Counted from the first letter of the stretch, positions 8,085 to 17,078 are shown. The stretch is DNA of 60,649 nucleotides from Nitrospira sp. (GCA_020853775.1 JADYYH010000048.1:1-60649), one strand, 5' to 3'. Notes: generated by a model from the letters alone, not told the origin. Numbers and translations: made by a program.

Positions 8085-9965
8085 TCAGACCCGACCCTGT
8101 TGGTCTGATCGGTCGGCCACAGCACCATCCAAGGCTTGCGAGCCGCCCGCCATGGCCGGAATCCGGCCAGGCTCGGCCGACCCCTTCGCACTGGCTGCCG
8201 CCTTAGCCTTGTCTCCCATGGTGGCGACCCAGAAAATAAAGGCGACCAGCAGGCAGAACAAGAATGTATTCAGGGCCATCAGCGCAGCGGCATAGCCGAG
8301 CGCGGGCGAGAACGCATATTGGGAGGAATCGCGCATCACTCCGTACACGTGCCAATGGACACGTGACGAGGAGCGGGCATAACCCATCAGGGTCATCAGA
8401 AGGATGACCATCACCGCGTTCAACACCAGCGAATAACCGGCGCGAGGCGGCATTTTTCCCCAGACCATTTCAGTCGTGGTCTTGGCGCTTTTTAAGAGCA
8501 AGGCAGTGAGTGGCGTAATCGTGAGCATGACGAAGATCACGATGCCGACCTGCGAGGTCGAGAAGTAGTTGATGCGGATAATGGCTGGGACGAAATACCC
8601 CCAGACACCGAGCACGATGACAGCGAGTCCCGCTAGAACCAGCACAGCGCCCATGACTGATTTCGCGACCTTGGCCCAGCCAGCCGTATCTTCTTTGCCG
8701 GCGCGCCAGTACATGATGAAGCTCATAAACGTCACGAGCACCATCAAGTTCGACACCGTCATTTTGGCCGACATGACGCCGAACACACCCAGAAGCGGAT
8801 GGTGCGTGCCTCCCATTTTCTGAGCTTCTTCCAGACTGGCGACCAGTGAATGCGGCGTCATCCAGACCGCGAGGCACAGGAGGAGGATAATCAACATCGC
8901 CATGATCGGTTTGCGATATTGGCCCTCTGAACCAGGTATTCGATGCGTAATACCCATCCAGAAATAATAGTTCGATCCGAGGAACAGGACTCCGATGAGC
9001 ATGGCCTGCAGAATGAACAGCCAGGATAGGAATCCGCCCATGAGGGTGATGCCCATCTGTTGGTTGTATTGGTAAATTTCCCGCATCAGCCAATAGCCGG
9101 CAAAGGGAAGCGGCAAGAGCCCGAACACACCGATGAAGTTGCCAACGTAGCCCATCCAGTCATAGTGATAACGTTCTTCGGCGCTCTTGGCCGACAGGTA
9201 GCGAATGCCCGCATAGGCTCCGCAGATGTACCCCCCCAACACCACGTTTGCAATGATGCGATGAATGTTCACCGGCCACCAAGTGGGATTCCAAGTGGCA
9301 GCCCAGGCACGCTCAAAATCTGTTCCCTCGGCGATGACCACAGGGCTCGCCTGGAACGTCGCCCAGGAGTTCGGAACAATCATGATGAAGAAGGCGAAGA
9401 CGTTCAGGAGGAAGCCCAAGAAGATATGGAACTTCTTCCCATTGCCCTCGGACATCGCATCCCACCCGTACCAATACAGGTAGAGAGTGGCGGTTTCCAC
9501 GAGGAAAAGGCCGCAGTACACGAGGAAAGAGGGGAAGAAAATGTCAGTCAAATAGGCCATCAACTTCGGATAGAAGCCGATCAAGAGGAACAGCAGGATG
9601 CCACCGAACAAGGCGGTGGTGGCGTAGGACGACGTGAGGAGCTTGGTGAACTCCTTGGCGAGTTTATCGTAGCGCTTGTCACCGGACTTCCAGCCGACGA
9701 CTTCGCACAACCAGGCAAAAATCGGGACACCGAGCACAAACCCGGCAAGGAGGAGATGCAGTTGGGCGATGATCCACACCAGATTGCGGCTGCCGACATA
9801 AGGAAGATCCCGGTATGCGGTCGGCGCTTGAGTGGCCGCTTCCTGAGCCAAGACGGTGTCGGGGATGCCGATCCACCCCAGCAATGCGGCACATCCTGCC
9901 AAGAGAGCGGCGCGGCCCGCAATTCGGCCACCGTCATTCGTAATATGCAGCCCTTGGTCTATCAT
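8085..9965 (-). CDS. Cytochrome bd-like oxidase subunit I (CydA-like), large variant
   Basis: About 626 residues, around 14 hydrophobic segments after a signal peptide ending VLAQ. CydA-type features: AQLHLLLAGFVLGVP (His 70, like the high-spin haem b ligand), a Glu in LVETATLYLYWYGWD (157), PNSWATFQASP and NIHRIIANVVLGG (His 235, like the b558 ligand). No canonical Q-loop is recognised. It is longer than CydA and lacks an adjacent CydB. Such bd-like proteins are the proposed terminal oxidase of Nitrospira. A second paralogue is at 13938-15641. The start at 9965 was chosen for the GAGGTGGG ribosome-binding site; ATG 9989 is an alternative. Whether it reduces oxygen or only passes electrons cannot be told from sequence. 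Confidence 0.8.
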   Translation of the reverse strand: MIDQGLHITNDGGRIAGRAALLAGCAALLGWIGIPDTVLAQEAATQAPTAYRDLPYVGSRNLVWIIAQLHLLLAGFVLGVPIFAWLCEVVGWKSGDKRYDKLAKEFTKLLTSSYATTALFGGILLFLLIGFYPKLMAYLTDIFFPSFLVYCGLFLVETATLYLYWYGWDAMSEGNGKKFHIFLGFLLNVFAFFIMIVPNSWATFQASPVVIAEGTDFERAWAATWNPTWWPVNIHRIIANVVLGGYICGAYAGIRYLSAKSAEERYHYDWMGYVGNFIGVFGLLPLPFAGYWLMREIYQYNQQMGITLMGGFLSWLFILQAMLIGVLFLGSNYYFWMGITHRIPGSEGQYRKPIMAMLIILLLCLAVWMTPHSLVASLEEAQKMGGTHHPLLGVFGVMSAKMTVSNLMVLVTFMSFIMYWRAGKEDTAGWAKVAKSVMGAVLVLAGLAVIVLGVWGYFVPAIIRINYFSTSQVGIVIFVMLTITPLTALLLKSAKTTTEMVWGKMPPRAGYSLVLNAVMVILLMTLMGYARSSSRVHWHVYGVMRDSSQYAFSPALGYAAALMALNTFLFCLLVAFIFWVATMGDKAKAAASAKGSAEPGRIPAMAGGSQALDGAVADRSDQQGRV

Positions 9966-9993
9966 TGTTCCCACCTCGTCGTTCGCCATGATG

Positions 9994-11013
9994 TCATTTG
10001 CTTCCTGCCGGTTTCCCGGCGATTCCTTGCGAAGCCTTGCCGTCGCCCTTGGCGGAGCTCTCCTTGACACCGGCTTTTTCCTTGCCGCCCTTCGGCTTAT
10101 CTTTCTCGTCTTCAGCCGTCTTCTGTTCTAACGCGGCGATCTTTAGCTCCGCGTCCTTCAGCACCTTTTCCCCCTTAGAGAGAGATTTTTGAGGGTCAAA
10201 TGGGGCAACGGGGGCAACGCTGGCCGGCTTGCAGCATTCGTGGGGATGGGGGGTTGATACCGGAAGCACCATCCAGAACAGCACGCTCAGGACTGCCCCG
10301 GCCGCCGTGAAGGCCGTGAGCATCAGACTCTGATCCGCCGGCACCCGAATCATGTCCCAGCGGGAGATCAAGCCCTGATAACTGTCGCCTGAAGGCTGGG
10401 CTCCGGCCGTCCTCCCTTCGACCAACTTGCCGAGGATGGAGAGTCCGATAAAGGTGAGGGCCAGCAACACCAGCAGAGAGACACTGCCCCATGCGGTGAA
10501 TTCCAGGCCGATGCGTTCAGCGACCGGCATACTCTTCAACATATCCGTGTCGAGAATCGACTTCACGATCGAACGGGCGAGGTCGGTCGCTCCACCTTCA
10601 ACCACCCAGAGCAGCGGCAAGTACAACGCGCCGGCTATGGCGAAGCGGACCCATAAGGCCAACCCGAGTGAATCCGGCGGTTCGATCCGCAGCCGTTCAA
10701 GAAATACGGTGCGAGCCACGAGCCCCAAGGCCCAGATATCGATCGGGATGGACACCAGGAAGAGCAAGGGAAGTCCAGTGCCTTCACCGAAATGAAATCC
10801 AACTCCCATAGAAATGACAAAAAAGGCAAATACGCTCACCGGGCTCATGAGCAGCATCAGGAAAGTAATCCCGAGCTTGGTCTCCAGATGGATCGTGCCC
10901 ATCGCCATAAACAACATGGCGAACGCCATCTTGATCGGCAGGGCGGTCCAACAGGCAGGCCAGAGAATGCTCAGCCCTAATTTGAATGACGACATCGTCT
11001 CTCGACCAGTCAT
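9994..11013 (-). CDS. Unknown polytopic membrane protein of the respiratory operon
   Basis: 339 residues, not recognised. About seven hydrophobic helices fill residues 10-270, then an HPHECCKP motif that could bind metal or form disulphides, then a charged Lys/Glu/Gly-rich tail with a short coiled coil (LSKGEKVLKDAELKIAALE). No CydB, haem-copper or quinone motif was seen. A GGAGGG ribosome-binding site precedes the ATG at 11013. Wedged between cytochrome b and the large bd-like subunit, it is probably a structural or missing second subunit of the oxidase; this is inference from position. Confidence 0.7.
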   Translation of the reverse strand: MTGRETMSSFKLGLSILWPACWTALPIKMAFAMLFMAMGTIHLETKLGITFLMLLMSPVSVFAFFVISMGVGFHFGEGTGLPLLFLVSIPIDIWALGLVARTVFLERLRIEPPDSLGLALWVRFAIAGALYLPLLWVVEGGATDLARSIVKSILDTDMLKSMPVAERIGLEFTAWGSVSLLVLLALTFIGLSILGKLVEGRTAGAQPSGDSYQGLISRWDMIRVPADQSLMLTAFTAAGAVLSVLFWMVLPVSTPHPHECCKPASVAPVAPFDPQKSLSKGEKVLKDAELKIAALEQKTAEDEKDKPKGGKEKAGVKESSAKGDGKASQGIAGKPAGSK

Positions 11014-11031
11014 GTGCCCAAGACCCTCCGC

Positions 11032-12147
11032 CTATTCCAAAAATTCGCGGTTGATGATTGCCGCCACGGTGAAAATGAGAATGCTCGCCATGACCACAAT
11101 CCAGCTGATCAAGGCAATCGGCCGTTTAAAGATATTGCGTTCCGGGTCGCGATCAATGAACGGCAATGCCGCGAGCAAGGCCATAAAGACCCCGGGTAAT
11201 GCGATCGCGCCCAGGAACTGCCCGAATTCTCCCGCGAAGACTTTCAGACGTAACAGCTGAAACAGAAACAGGAAGTACCATTCCGGTTCAGGATGGTAGT
11301 CGCCGGGATCCGGAGTCGCTTCCTCCAGGAGCACGATCGGCTCCCAGAAGGCCAAGCTGCAGATGCAGAGGAACACGGCAACCATGCCGACAATGTCTTT
11401 CCAGATTTGTCGCGGAAAGAAATAATCGGTCTTGGCCTTGATCTCCTCGACGCTGCCGCGGAATGGACCGGCCGGTCCGGCTTTCCGGAACAGGAAGAGG
11501 TGTAAGCCGGCCAAGCCCATGAGCGCAGCCGGCAAGACCATGACGTGGATGACGAAGAAGCGGCTCAACGTCATCTGACCGGGCGTCGCTCCACCCTTCA
11601 GGAATCTGGCCATGAAGTCACCAAGCACCGGCGTCTTGTCCATGATTTCGACGCCGACAGTCGTGGCCCAATAGGCCCGCTGGTCCCAGGGAAGCAGATA
11701 TCCGGTGAAGCCGAATCCCATGACAATGCCGAATAAGGCCAAACCGACCAACCAGATAAGTTCGCGCGGCTTCTTGTACGCCCCCCAGAGAAAGACCTGG
11801 GACATGTGCGCAAAGACGCAGACCACCATGGCCGTGGAGCCCCAGAAGTGGTAACTCAGCAAAAACCAGCCGTAATCCACGGTATGAATGATGTACTGGG
11901 TGCTGGCGTAGGCATGGTCCGCGGTCGGCACATAATAGAACATCAACAGAATGCCGGTTACCGCCTGCATGATGAAGATGAAGAGCAACACCGAGCCAAA
12001 GACATAGGCCCATCGTGACCCGCCAGGGACAGGCTCGTTGAGCATTTTGGCTTGTAAAGTCTTCAGGCCGACGCGTTCGTCGACAAAGGCAAAGACTTTT
12101 TCAATGGCTGAGGGCTGCGTGGTCGTCGGCTGCGTAGTCGTATCCAT
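11032..12147 (-). CDS. Cytochrome b of a bc1/b6f-type complex
   Basis: 371 residues with about eight helices. Haem b ligands are visible as His100/His114 (HFWGSTAMVVCVFAH) and His201/His216 (HVMVLPAALMGLAGLH). The second pair has 14 residues between, as in b6-type rather than mitochondrial-type cytochrome b. The quinol-site motif PEWY is at 288-291, so both the haem-bearing part and the subunit-IV-like part are in one chain. It oxidises quinol and moves electrons to the Rieske protein and across the membrane. Its ATG overlaps the stop of the Rieske gene (TAATG), so the two are translationally coupled. Confidence 0.93.
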   Translation of the reverse strand: MDTTTQPTTTQPSAIEKVFAFVDERVGLKTLQAKMLNEPVPGGSRWAYVFGSVLLFIFIMQAVTGILLMFYYVPTADHAYASTQYIIHTVDYGWFLLSYHFWGSTAMVVCVFAHMSQVFLWGAYKKPRELIWLVGLALFGIVMGFGFTGYLLPWDQRAYWATTVGVEIMDKTPVLGDFMARFLKGGATPGQMTLSRFFVIHVMVLPAALMGLAGLHLFLFRKAGPAGPFRGSVEEIKAKTDYFFPRQIWKDIVGMVAVFLCICSLAFWEPIVLLEEATPDPGDYHPEPEWYFLFLFQLLRLKVFAGEFGQFLGAIALPGVFMALLAALPFIDRDPERNIFKRPIALISWIVVMASILIFTVAAIINREFLE

Positions 12148-13094
12148 TAGACAATCCGAACCTGGGCCTTAGTGCCCGCCTTGAATTCCATATCAATAAT
12201 GGTGATGTCACCGGTTGCCGTCACCTTGATGGGGAGGGGGTCCAACGGACGTGGAGCCGGTCCGTCCAAGACCTTCCCCCCGGCGTCGTAAATGCTGAGG
12301 TGACAGGGGCACAAAAAGACCTGCCCCAGCGTCTTATGGGTCCGCCATTTGAATCCGCAGCCCAAGTGCGGGCACTTTCCGGAATAGGCGATATAGGGAA
12401 CGTCCTTCTTGTTCGTCCAGATATGTTTCCCTGCGGAATCGCGGAACTCCATATCCTTGCCCTGATAGACCGTCTCCAACACCTTGGGAGTCGCCTTCAG
12501 AACCCAGACGTTTTTGTCGATTTCCTGTTCCGGCATGTACGCTTCTTTGATCTTGCGCTTGTACTTGAACTGGACACCGACATCGTCCTGCTTGATCTTT
12601 CCGGAGTTGCCGATCTTGAGCCATTCATTGTCAAACGGCGAATACATCGGCTTCATCAGATACCGCAGCACGGGGAAGGCAAGCGGGAAGCCAATCAGAA
12701 AACCGATGGCATGGGTAAAATTCGCGAAGAATGTCCGGCGCTTCACACTCCGTTCGAGTTCAGGAAACGGGACCAACACTTCGCCAGGCGTGACATGGAT
12801 CCTGTCTTCCAGGTGAGCAATTTCCACCTCATGAGTCGTCACGTACTCATCACGCTTGAAGACGGGCAAGGCGGCAAACTCGCCCAAGGTGCCGCGGAGC
12901 GTGACGACTTCATCACTGACTGCCTGCACCTGCCCCATGGGAACCTGGCGCTCGACTGTATCTGCCGTCCCCCCGCCCACGACGATATGACTGATTTCGT
13001 GGGAGAGCGGGTCCATAATGACCCTGCGCAGCTCCCCGACTTCACCGTCCGTACATCGAACTTTTGATTTGAGTTTCGGCTGCATGATACTCAC
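12147..13094 (-). CDS. PRC-barrel/Rieske [2Fe-2S] fusion protein
   Basis: 315 residues. The first about 100 residues (KVRCTDGEVGELRRVIMDP..., HIVVGGG) match a PRC-barrel fold, then a transmembrane helix (about 125-145, GFLIGFPLAFPVL), then a C-terminal Rieske domain with CPHLGC (241-246) and CPCH (262-265); C241/H243 and C262/H265 would bind the cluster and C246/C264 form the disulphide. It is the high-potential subunit taking electrons from quinol at the cytochrome b site. The N-terminal PRC-barrel on the cytoplasmic side is not part of classical Rieske proteins. The gene overlaps the preceding cytochrome gene by 4 bp and the cytochrome b gene by 1 bp. Confidence 0.92.
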   Translation of the reverse strand: MSIMQPKLKSKVRCTDGEVGELRRVIMDPLSHEISHIVVGGGTADTVERQVPMGQVQAVSDEVVTLRGTLGEFAALPVFKRDEYVTTHEVEIAHLEDRIHVTPGEVLVPFPELERSVKRRTFFANFTHAIGFLIGFPLAFPVLRYLMKPMYSPFDNEWLKIGNSGKIKQDDVGVQFKYKRKIKEAYMPEQEIDKNVWVLKATPKVLETVYQGKDMEFRDSAGKHIWTNKKDVPYIAYSGKCPHLGCGFKWRTHKTLGQVFLCPCHLSIYDAGGKVLDGPAPRPLDPLPIKVTATGDITIIDMEFKAGTKAQVRIV

Positions 13095-13897
13095 TTCATC
13101 TTGATCGGCTTCGGAGTATTCACCGAAGCGTTCTTGTATCCGGCCAACCAGGTCGCCAATGCATCCACGTCCTTGGGTTCCATCAGGTCCTTATACTTGT
13201 CGGGCATCTTGCCCTTCTCGTATTCCTGCTCGAACCCTTCCGCCTTGTAGCTCTTCGGATCGAGAATCTTTCTGGCGATTTCTGCTGCCGGCAGAAGGTT
13301 GCCGATATTATCCAGTTCAGGACCGCGCTTCTTTCCACCTTCGCCATTCAACTTGTGGCAGTTGTAACACTCCTGAAGCTGCCACTGTTCTTCACCCAAC
13401 TTGGCAATATCACCACTGGCCGCCGCCGTGGTGGCAGTCGGCGCACTGTCGCCGCCGGCCTTTTGGTCCGCAGGAGCCTGGGCCGCCCCTAACGCCTGCA
13501 AGCGAGCGGTCAACTCCTTAGCCTTTTCATCCAGCGCCTTGGCTCGCTGCATCAAGACTTCGACCTTGCCGGCCTCGTAGTGCTCGCGCTTCGGTTTGAG
13601 GATCTTTTCAATTTTGCCTTTTTCATCTTCGGGATCATATTGCGGCCACATCGAGGCACCGGCAATGTAGACCACGGAAAGGATGGCATAAAACACCAGC
13701 AGCGCCCCGACTGCCTTGACCCCGCCGAATGGCTTGAGCGTCGGAAAATCGAGGATCATAAAAACAATGGCGCCAAGCATGGCATAACCAAAAAACAGCG
13801 CCTGAAAGACGAACGGAAAGCCCAGCGCGTTGGTGGCGCCGAACAAAATTCCGCCGACAACGACTCCCACAACCAACTTTTTAATAATGTTTCCCAT
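13091..13897 (-). CDS. Membrane-anchored monohaem cytochrome c of the bc complex
   Basis: 268 residues. Three N-terminal hydrophobic segments (about 7-25, 30-50, 62-80), a coiled-coil stretch (about 98-138, KVEVLMQRAKALDEKAKELTARL) and an Ala/Thr-rich linker lead to a cytochrome c domain with CYNCH at 177-181; MPDKY may offer the Met ligand. It directly precedes and overlaps the Rieske gene (ATGA), so it probably takes the cytochrome c1/f position. A coiled-coil spacer also occurs in the operon's dihaem cytochrome. Confidence 0.88.
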   Translation of the reverse strand: MGNIIKKLVVGVVVGGILFGATNALGFPFVFQALFFGYAMLGAIVFMILDFPTLKPFGGVKAVGALLVFYAILSVVYIAGASMWPQYDPEDEKGKIEKILKPKREHYEAGKVEVLMQRAKALDEKAKELTARLQALGAAQAPADQKAGGDSAPTATTAAASGDIAKLGEEQWQLQECYNCHKLNGEGGKKRGPELDNIGNLLPAAEIARKILDPKSYKAEGFEQEYEKGKMPDKYKDLMEPKDVDALATWLAGYKNASVNTPKPIKMK

Positions 13898-13937
13898 GAA
13901 TGCCCTCGTTTACCGCCCTTCCAGTATGGTGACCGCC

Positions 13938-15641
13938 CTACTTGGCCCCTGCCGGAACCGGGCTTCCCTCGTGCGCGTGGCCCTTTGAATCAGAGGGGCG
14001 CAAGGTCACGATAATCGCGAAGCTGACCACTGCGTAAAAGACGATCGTAATGCCGGTGATCCACCAAGCTGAATAGGACAGCGTCGGCGTAAAGGATTCC
14101 GCCGTGAAATCCGGCAACAGGTTGTACGTATGGAAGTACTTCCGCAACAAGGAGCGCACGGCGCCCATCAGGCCCATCGTCCAAATCGCGCTGAACGCGA
14201 GGAACACCAGGACGAACTGCGAAGCAAAGTCGATCTTGCCCCACACAATGGTTCCCTGGGACACGGCCCGGTTGTAAATGACATAGTTCACAACCGTGAC
14301 GAAGACTAAGGTGAACGCCGCGGAATTTTTCGCCGGCATGAGCGCCAGGAAATTCCAATCAGACGGCAGCTCCAATTCGGCCACCAACTTCGCGCCGGTG
14401 GGCACGAATCCATGCGGCGTCATCCAGATGGCGTTGCCCACGACGACCATCAAGAAGCCGATCTTAATGACCGTGCTCGACGAGACCGTCAGCGGAATGA
14501 AACGTCCCAGGATGGCCGGTGCCAACAGAAGCGGGATGAGGAAGGCCAACGATGTGGGATCCGGCACAGGATAATCGGTCAGCACCTTCGTCATGACGAT
14601 CGGCAACAACACCATGACGATCGGCGCGACCACCGTCATGCGAACCCGCTCCACCCCCTCGATCCGCTTCATACTCAGCCAAATATAGTAATTGCTGGCG
14701 AGGAAGATGAGACCGATCATGGCCCCTTGCATCTCAAAGAACATCGATAATTGATCCGCCATCATGTAGGGGCAGATGGACGCGTCGTAGTCACAGAGCT
14801 CGTAGGCCAGCAAGTAGCCCATGAACGGCAGGAACAACAACGCACCCACGCCGATCATGTTGCCGACAAAGCCCATCCAATCGTAATACGCCCGATCCTC
14901 TTCCTTCTTGGACCCCATGAACATGTAGGCGGCAATCAGCCCCGCCACGAATCCACCGAAGGTCACGTTGCCCACGAGTCGATGCAAATTGAGCGGCATC
15001 CAGCTGTAGTTGAAGACCTTGTCCCAAAGAGAGGCAGTCGCCAAAAACTCGGCCGGGGAAATACCTTCCGCTCGGACCGGCGTGTTCATGAACGAGGTCG
15101 GCGCATCGATGACAAACAGCGTGATGGAGCCGATGAGATTCAGCAGCACGCCCAACGCAATGTGGCGCCCTTTCTTTTCACCCTTCCAGGCATCCCATGT
15201 GTAGAAGTACATGTAGAGAACGATGGTTTCGCCGATGAACAAGAGCGGATAGACCACGGCGAAAATCAGGAAGAAGTGATTGATGAGCCAGGTCGTAAAC
15301 TGCGGATAGGTTGCCAGCAGCACGAAGATGAAGAGGCCGCCCGTCAAGGCCGTCATGCTGTACAGGATGACCGTGACCTTGGTGACCTCTTTGGCCAGCC
15401 GGTCATAGCGGGGATCCTGCTTGCGATATCCCAGCCACTCCGAGATGACTACAAAAATCGGAGCGCCCAAAATAAATCCCGCAAAGAGAATGTGGAGCTG
15501 AGCGACGATCCATACCGCCGTGCGATTCCCGGTGTAAGGGAACTCCACGGGGGGCGCACTGGGAGCCTGGGCATAGGCCACTCCTCCCAATACCGCCACT
15601 AGCGCGAACATAACCAACAAACAGCGCTGCCAGATTTTCAT
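13938..15641 (-). CDS. Cytochrome bd-like oxidase subunit I (CydA-like), smaller paralogue
   Basis: 567 residues, signal peptide (about 1-25, ending AYAQ) and about 13 helices. It shares the architecture of the 626-residue protein downstream: WIVAQLHILFAGFILGAP (His 50), FIGETIVLYMYFYTWD (Glu 138), APTSFMNTP, NLHRLVGNVTFGG (His 220) and IWMTPHGFV. It carries an extra Cys pair in ELCDYDASIC on a loop. It is either a second oxidase unit or the partner that takes the CydB place in a heterodimer of two CydA-like chains. It lies between the leading lipoprotein cytochrome and the bc genes. Confidence 0.8.
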   Translation of the reverse strand: MKIWQRCLLVMFALVAVLGGVAYAQAPSAPPVEFPYTGNRTAVWIVAQLHILFAGFILGAPIFVVISEWLGYRKQDPRYDRLAKEVTKVTVILYSMTALTGGLFIFVLLATYPQFTTWLINHFFLIFAVVYPLLFIGETIVLYMYFYTWDAWKGEKKGRHIALGVLLNLIGSITLFVIDAPTSFMNTPVRAEGISPAEFLATASLWDKVFNYSWMPLNLHRLVGNVTFGGFVAGLIAAYMFMGSKKEEDRAYYDWMGFVGNMIGVGALLFLPFMGYLLAYELCDYDASICPYMMADQLSMFFEMQGAMIGLIFLASNYYIWLSMKRIEGVERVRMTVVAPIVMVLLPIVMTKVLTDYPVPDPTSLAFLIPLLLAPAILGRFIPLTVSSSTVIKIGFLMVVVGNAIWMTPHGFVPTGAKLVAELELPSDWNFLALMPAKNSAAFTLVFVTVVNYVIYNRAVSQGTIVWGKIDFASQFVLVFLAFSAIWTMGLMGAVRSLLRKYFHTYNLLPDFTAESFTPTLSYSAWWITGITIVFYAVVSFAIIVTLRPSDSKGHAHEGSPVPAGAK

Positions 15642-15706
15642 GATGTCTCGCCGCTCCTCCTCATTCCTACCGATTGACCCATGACTCGAACCGAACCAGA
15701 CGCGAA

Positions 15707-16210
15707 TTACTTCACCTGGTCAGCAGGCACCCAGTCCTTTTTATTTGTATCCCAGCCCTTGCCGGACAAGCCGAACGAGCGCTCGAACGCCAAAATCTTC
15801 CAGCGATCTTCTTCGGACAACTTGCTCTTCCACGGCTTCATTTTCGTGTTCGGCACGCCCTCAGAAATACGCCAGAACCAGACCGAATCCGAATACAGCT
15901 TCATGCGGTCGCCGTTGCGGAAGTCGCGAGCCCCGGCCTTGACCGGCTTGCCATCCTTGCCGTGGCAGCTGGCGCAATTGACGTCCGGATTCTTGCCGCC
16001 GATGTACAACTCCTTGCCCTCTTCCAGGATCTTCGGGTCGGTCCACCAACCGGCAGGCATATGCTTGTCGGCATACTCAGCAGGGGCAGGGGGTGGCGGA
16101 ACAACCGGGCCTTCGCCGCCGCCTTCACCGCCACCGCATCCGACGACACCAAACCCAAAACCAAGAATGCCGACCATCAGAGCCAATCTCTTCATGCCTG
16201 CTTGTTTCAT
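15707..16210 (-). CDS. Monohaem cytochrome c lipoprotein, first gene of the respiratory operon
   Basis: 167 residues. Lipoprotein signal ending GVVGC (lipid Cys 25), a Gly/Pro linker, then a cytochrome c domain with CASCH at 79-83 and possible Met ligand in NTKMKPWKSKL. The C-terminal half parallels the membrane cytochrome at 6642-7367. The ATG at 16210 was chosen because AAAGGAGC lies 13 bp upstream and the frame upstream looks non-coding; ATG 16195 is an alternative. As first gene after a terminator it marks the operon start. Confidence 0.85.
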   Translation of the reverse strand: MKQAGMKRLALMVGILGFGFGVVGCGGGEGGGEGPVVPPPPAPAEYADKHMPAGWWTDPKILEEGKELYIGGKNPDVNCASCHGKDGKPVKAGARDFRNGDRMKLYSDSVWFWRISEGVPNTKMKPWKSKLSEEDRWKILAFERSFGLSGKGWDTNKKDWVPADQVK

Positions 16211-16278
16211 AAAAAAGTTCCCGCTCCTTTCTTCATGCCCGCGCCGCTTCAGACGCAGACACCCATTACCATCGACAG

Positions 16279-16329
16279 AAAAAAAAGACGCTTCCCTGCG
16301 GCGCAACGAGCAACCACAGCAAAAGCGTC
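16279..16329 (-). terminator. Rho-independent terminator upstream of the respiratory operon
   Basis: On the minus strand GACGCTT (16329-16323) pairs with AAGCGTC (16293-16287) and is followed at once by eight T residues (16286-16279). The loop is about 29 nt and may fold further. It should end transcripts from the hpnH group and isolate the respiratory operon. The promoter of that operon must lie within or below it, but no convincing -35/-10 pair was found in 16211-16421. Confidence 0.65.
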
Positions 16330-16421
16330 AAGACTCACAATACAACGAGGTCACGTTTGGACTTCCCCGCCTACTTCTTGCTATTCGATCCGGCGAGGAA
16401 CAATGCCCCACGGACCGTGCC

Positions 16422-17078
16422 CTATTTCTGCCGCTTGCCCTGTCCCTTCTTTCGCCGTTGCTCTTCTCGCATCCGCTTGCGGGAGATCTTTAGCCCAATC
16501 CATCCCACAATAGCAACAGCCGCGACCCCCAGCCCGTACAACAACCACTGCGGAGGACCAAGATCGCGCTCGCACCCACTTCCGAAATCAACTCGAAGCT
16601 TACGTTCCGTCTCCAGATCGTTCGGGTCGAACTGGATCTTAAAATTCTTCTGCTCCCCGCCAACTTCGACCAACAGCGGGTCGCCGACGTTATCATTATG
16701 CAGATGCAGAGTGACCTTATAGTATCCGTCACCGTCCGTCGTCACAGTCTGGCCGACCGTGATTCGCGTATCCTTGACCAGCACCTCGACATTGACGGCG
16801 GGCCGACCATCCTTGCCGCACACAAACCCTTCGACGGTAAATCGATGGTCGGCGGCATGACTCGCAAACAGGATCGACGGCACACACAATGTCGCGATCA
16901 GACCCCAAACCAGCACGAAATGCCAGGCGGTATTCTTACTAATCGCTCTCCGCCCTCGCATACGTTCGATCCGTGTCGGACTGCGTTTCAGCCTCACAAA
17001 CATCCCGTCCAGAGCCTGTTTACGAGAGGCTTCCTCGACACGGACTCGCCCCAAATTTGAGGCCGACTCTTCTAGCAT
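16422..17078 (-). CDS. Membrane protein with carboxypeptidase-regulatory-like domain, unknown role
   Basis: 218 residues from ATG 17078, which has a GAGGGG ribosome-binding site. A hydrophobic signal segment lies at about 52-72, followed by a beta domain (FVCGKDGRPAVNVEVLVKDT, TTDGDGYYKVTL) of the carboxypeptidase-regulatory/CNA-B-like fold, then a C-terminal helix (about 183-203) and a basic tail. So the beta domain is periplasmic, held by the C-terminal anchor. The long N-terminal extension before the signal makes a later start (ATG 17003 or 16961) possible; a TTGACA just upstream with TAGAAG inside the first codons supports this. No function recognised. A terminator follows it. Confidence 0.65.
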   Translation of the reverse strand: MLEESASNLGRVRVEEASRKQALDGMFVRLKRSPTRIERMRGRRAISKNTAWHFVLVWGLIATLCVPSILFASHAADHRFTVEGFVCGKDGRPAVNVEVLVKDTRITVGQTVTTDGDGYYKVTLHLHNDNVGDPLLVEVGGEQKNFKIQFDPNDLETERKLRVDFGSGCERDLGPPQWLLYGLGVAAVAIVGWIGLKISRKRMREEQRRKKGQGKRQK

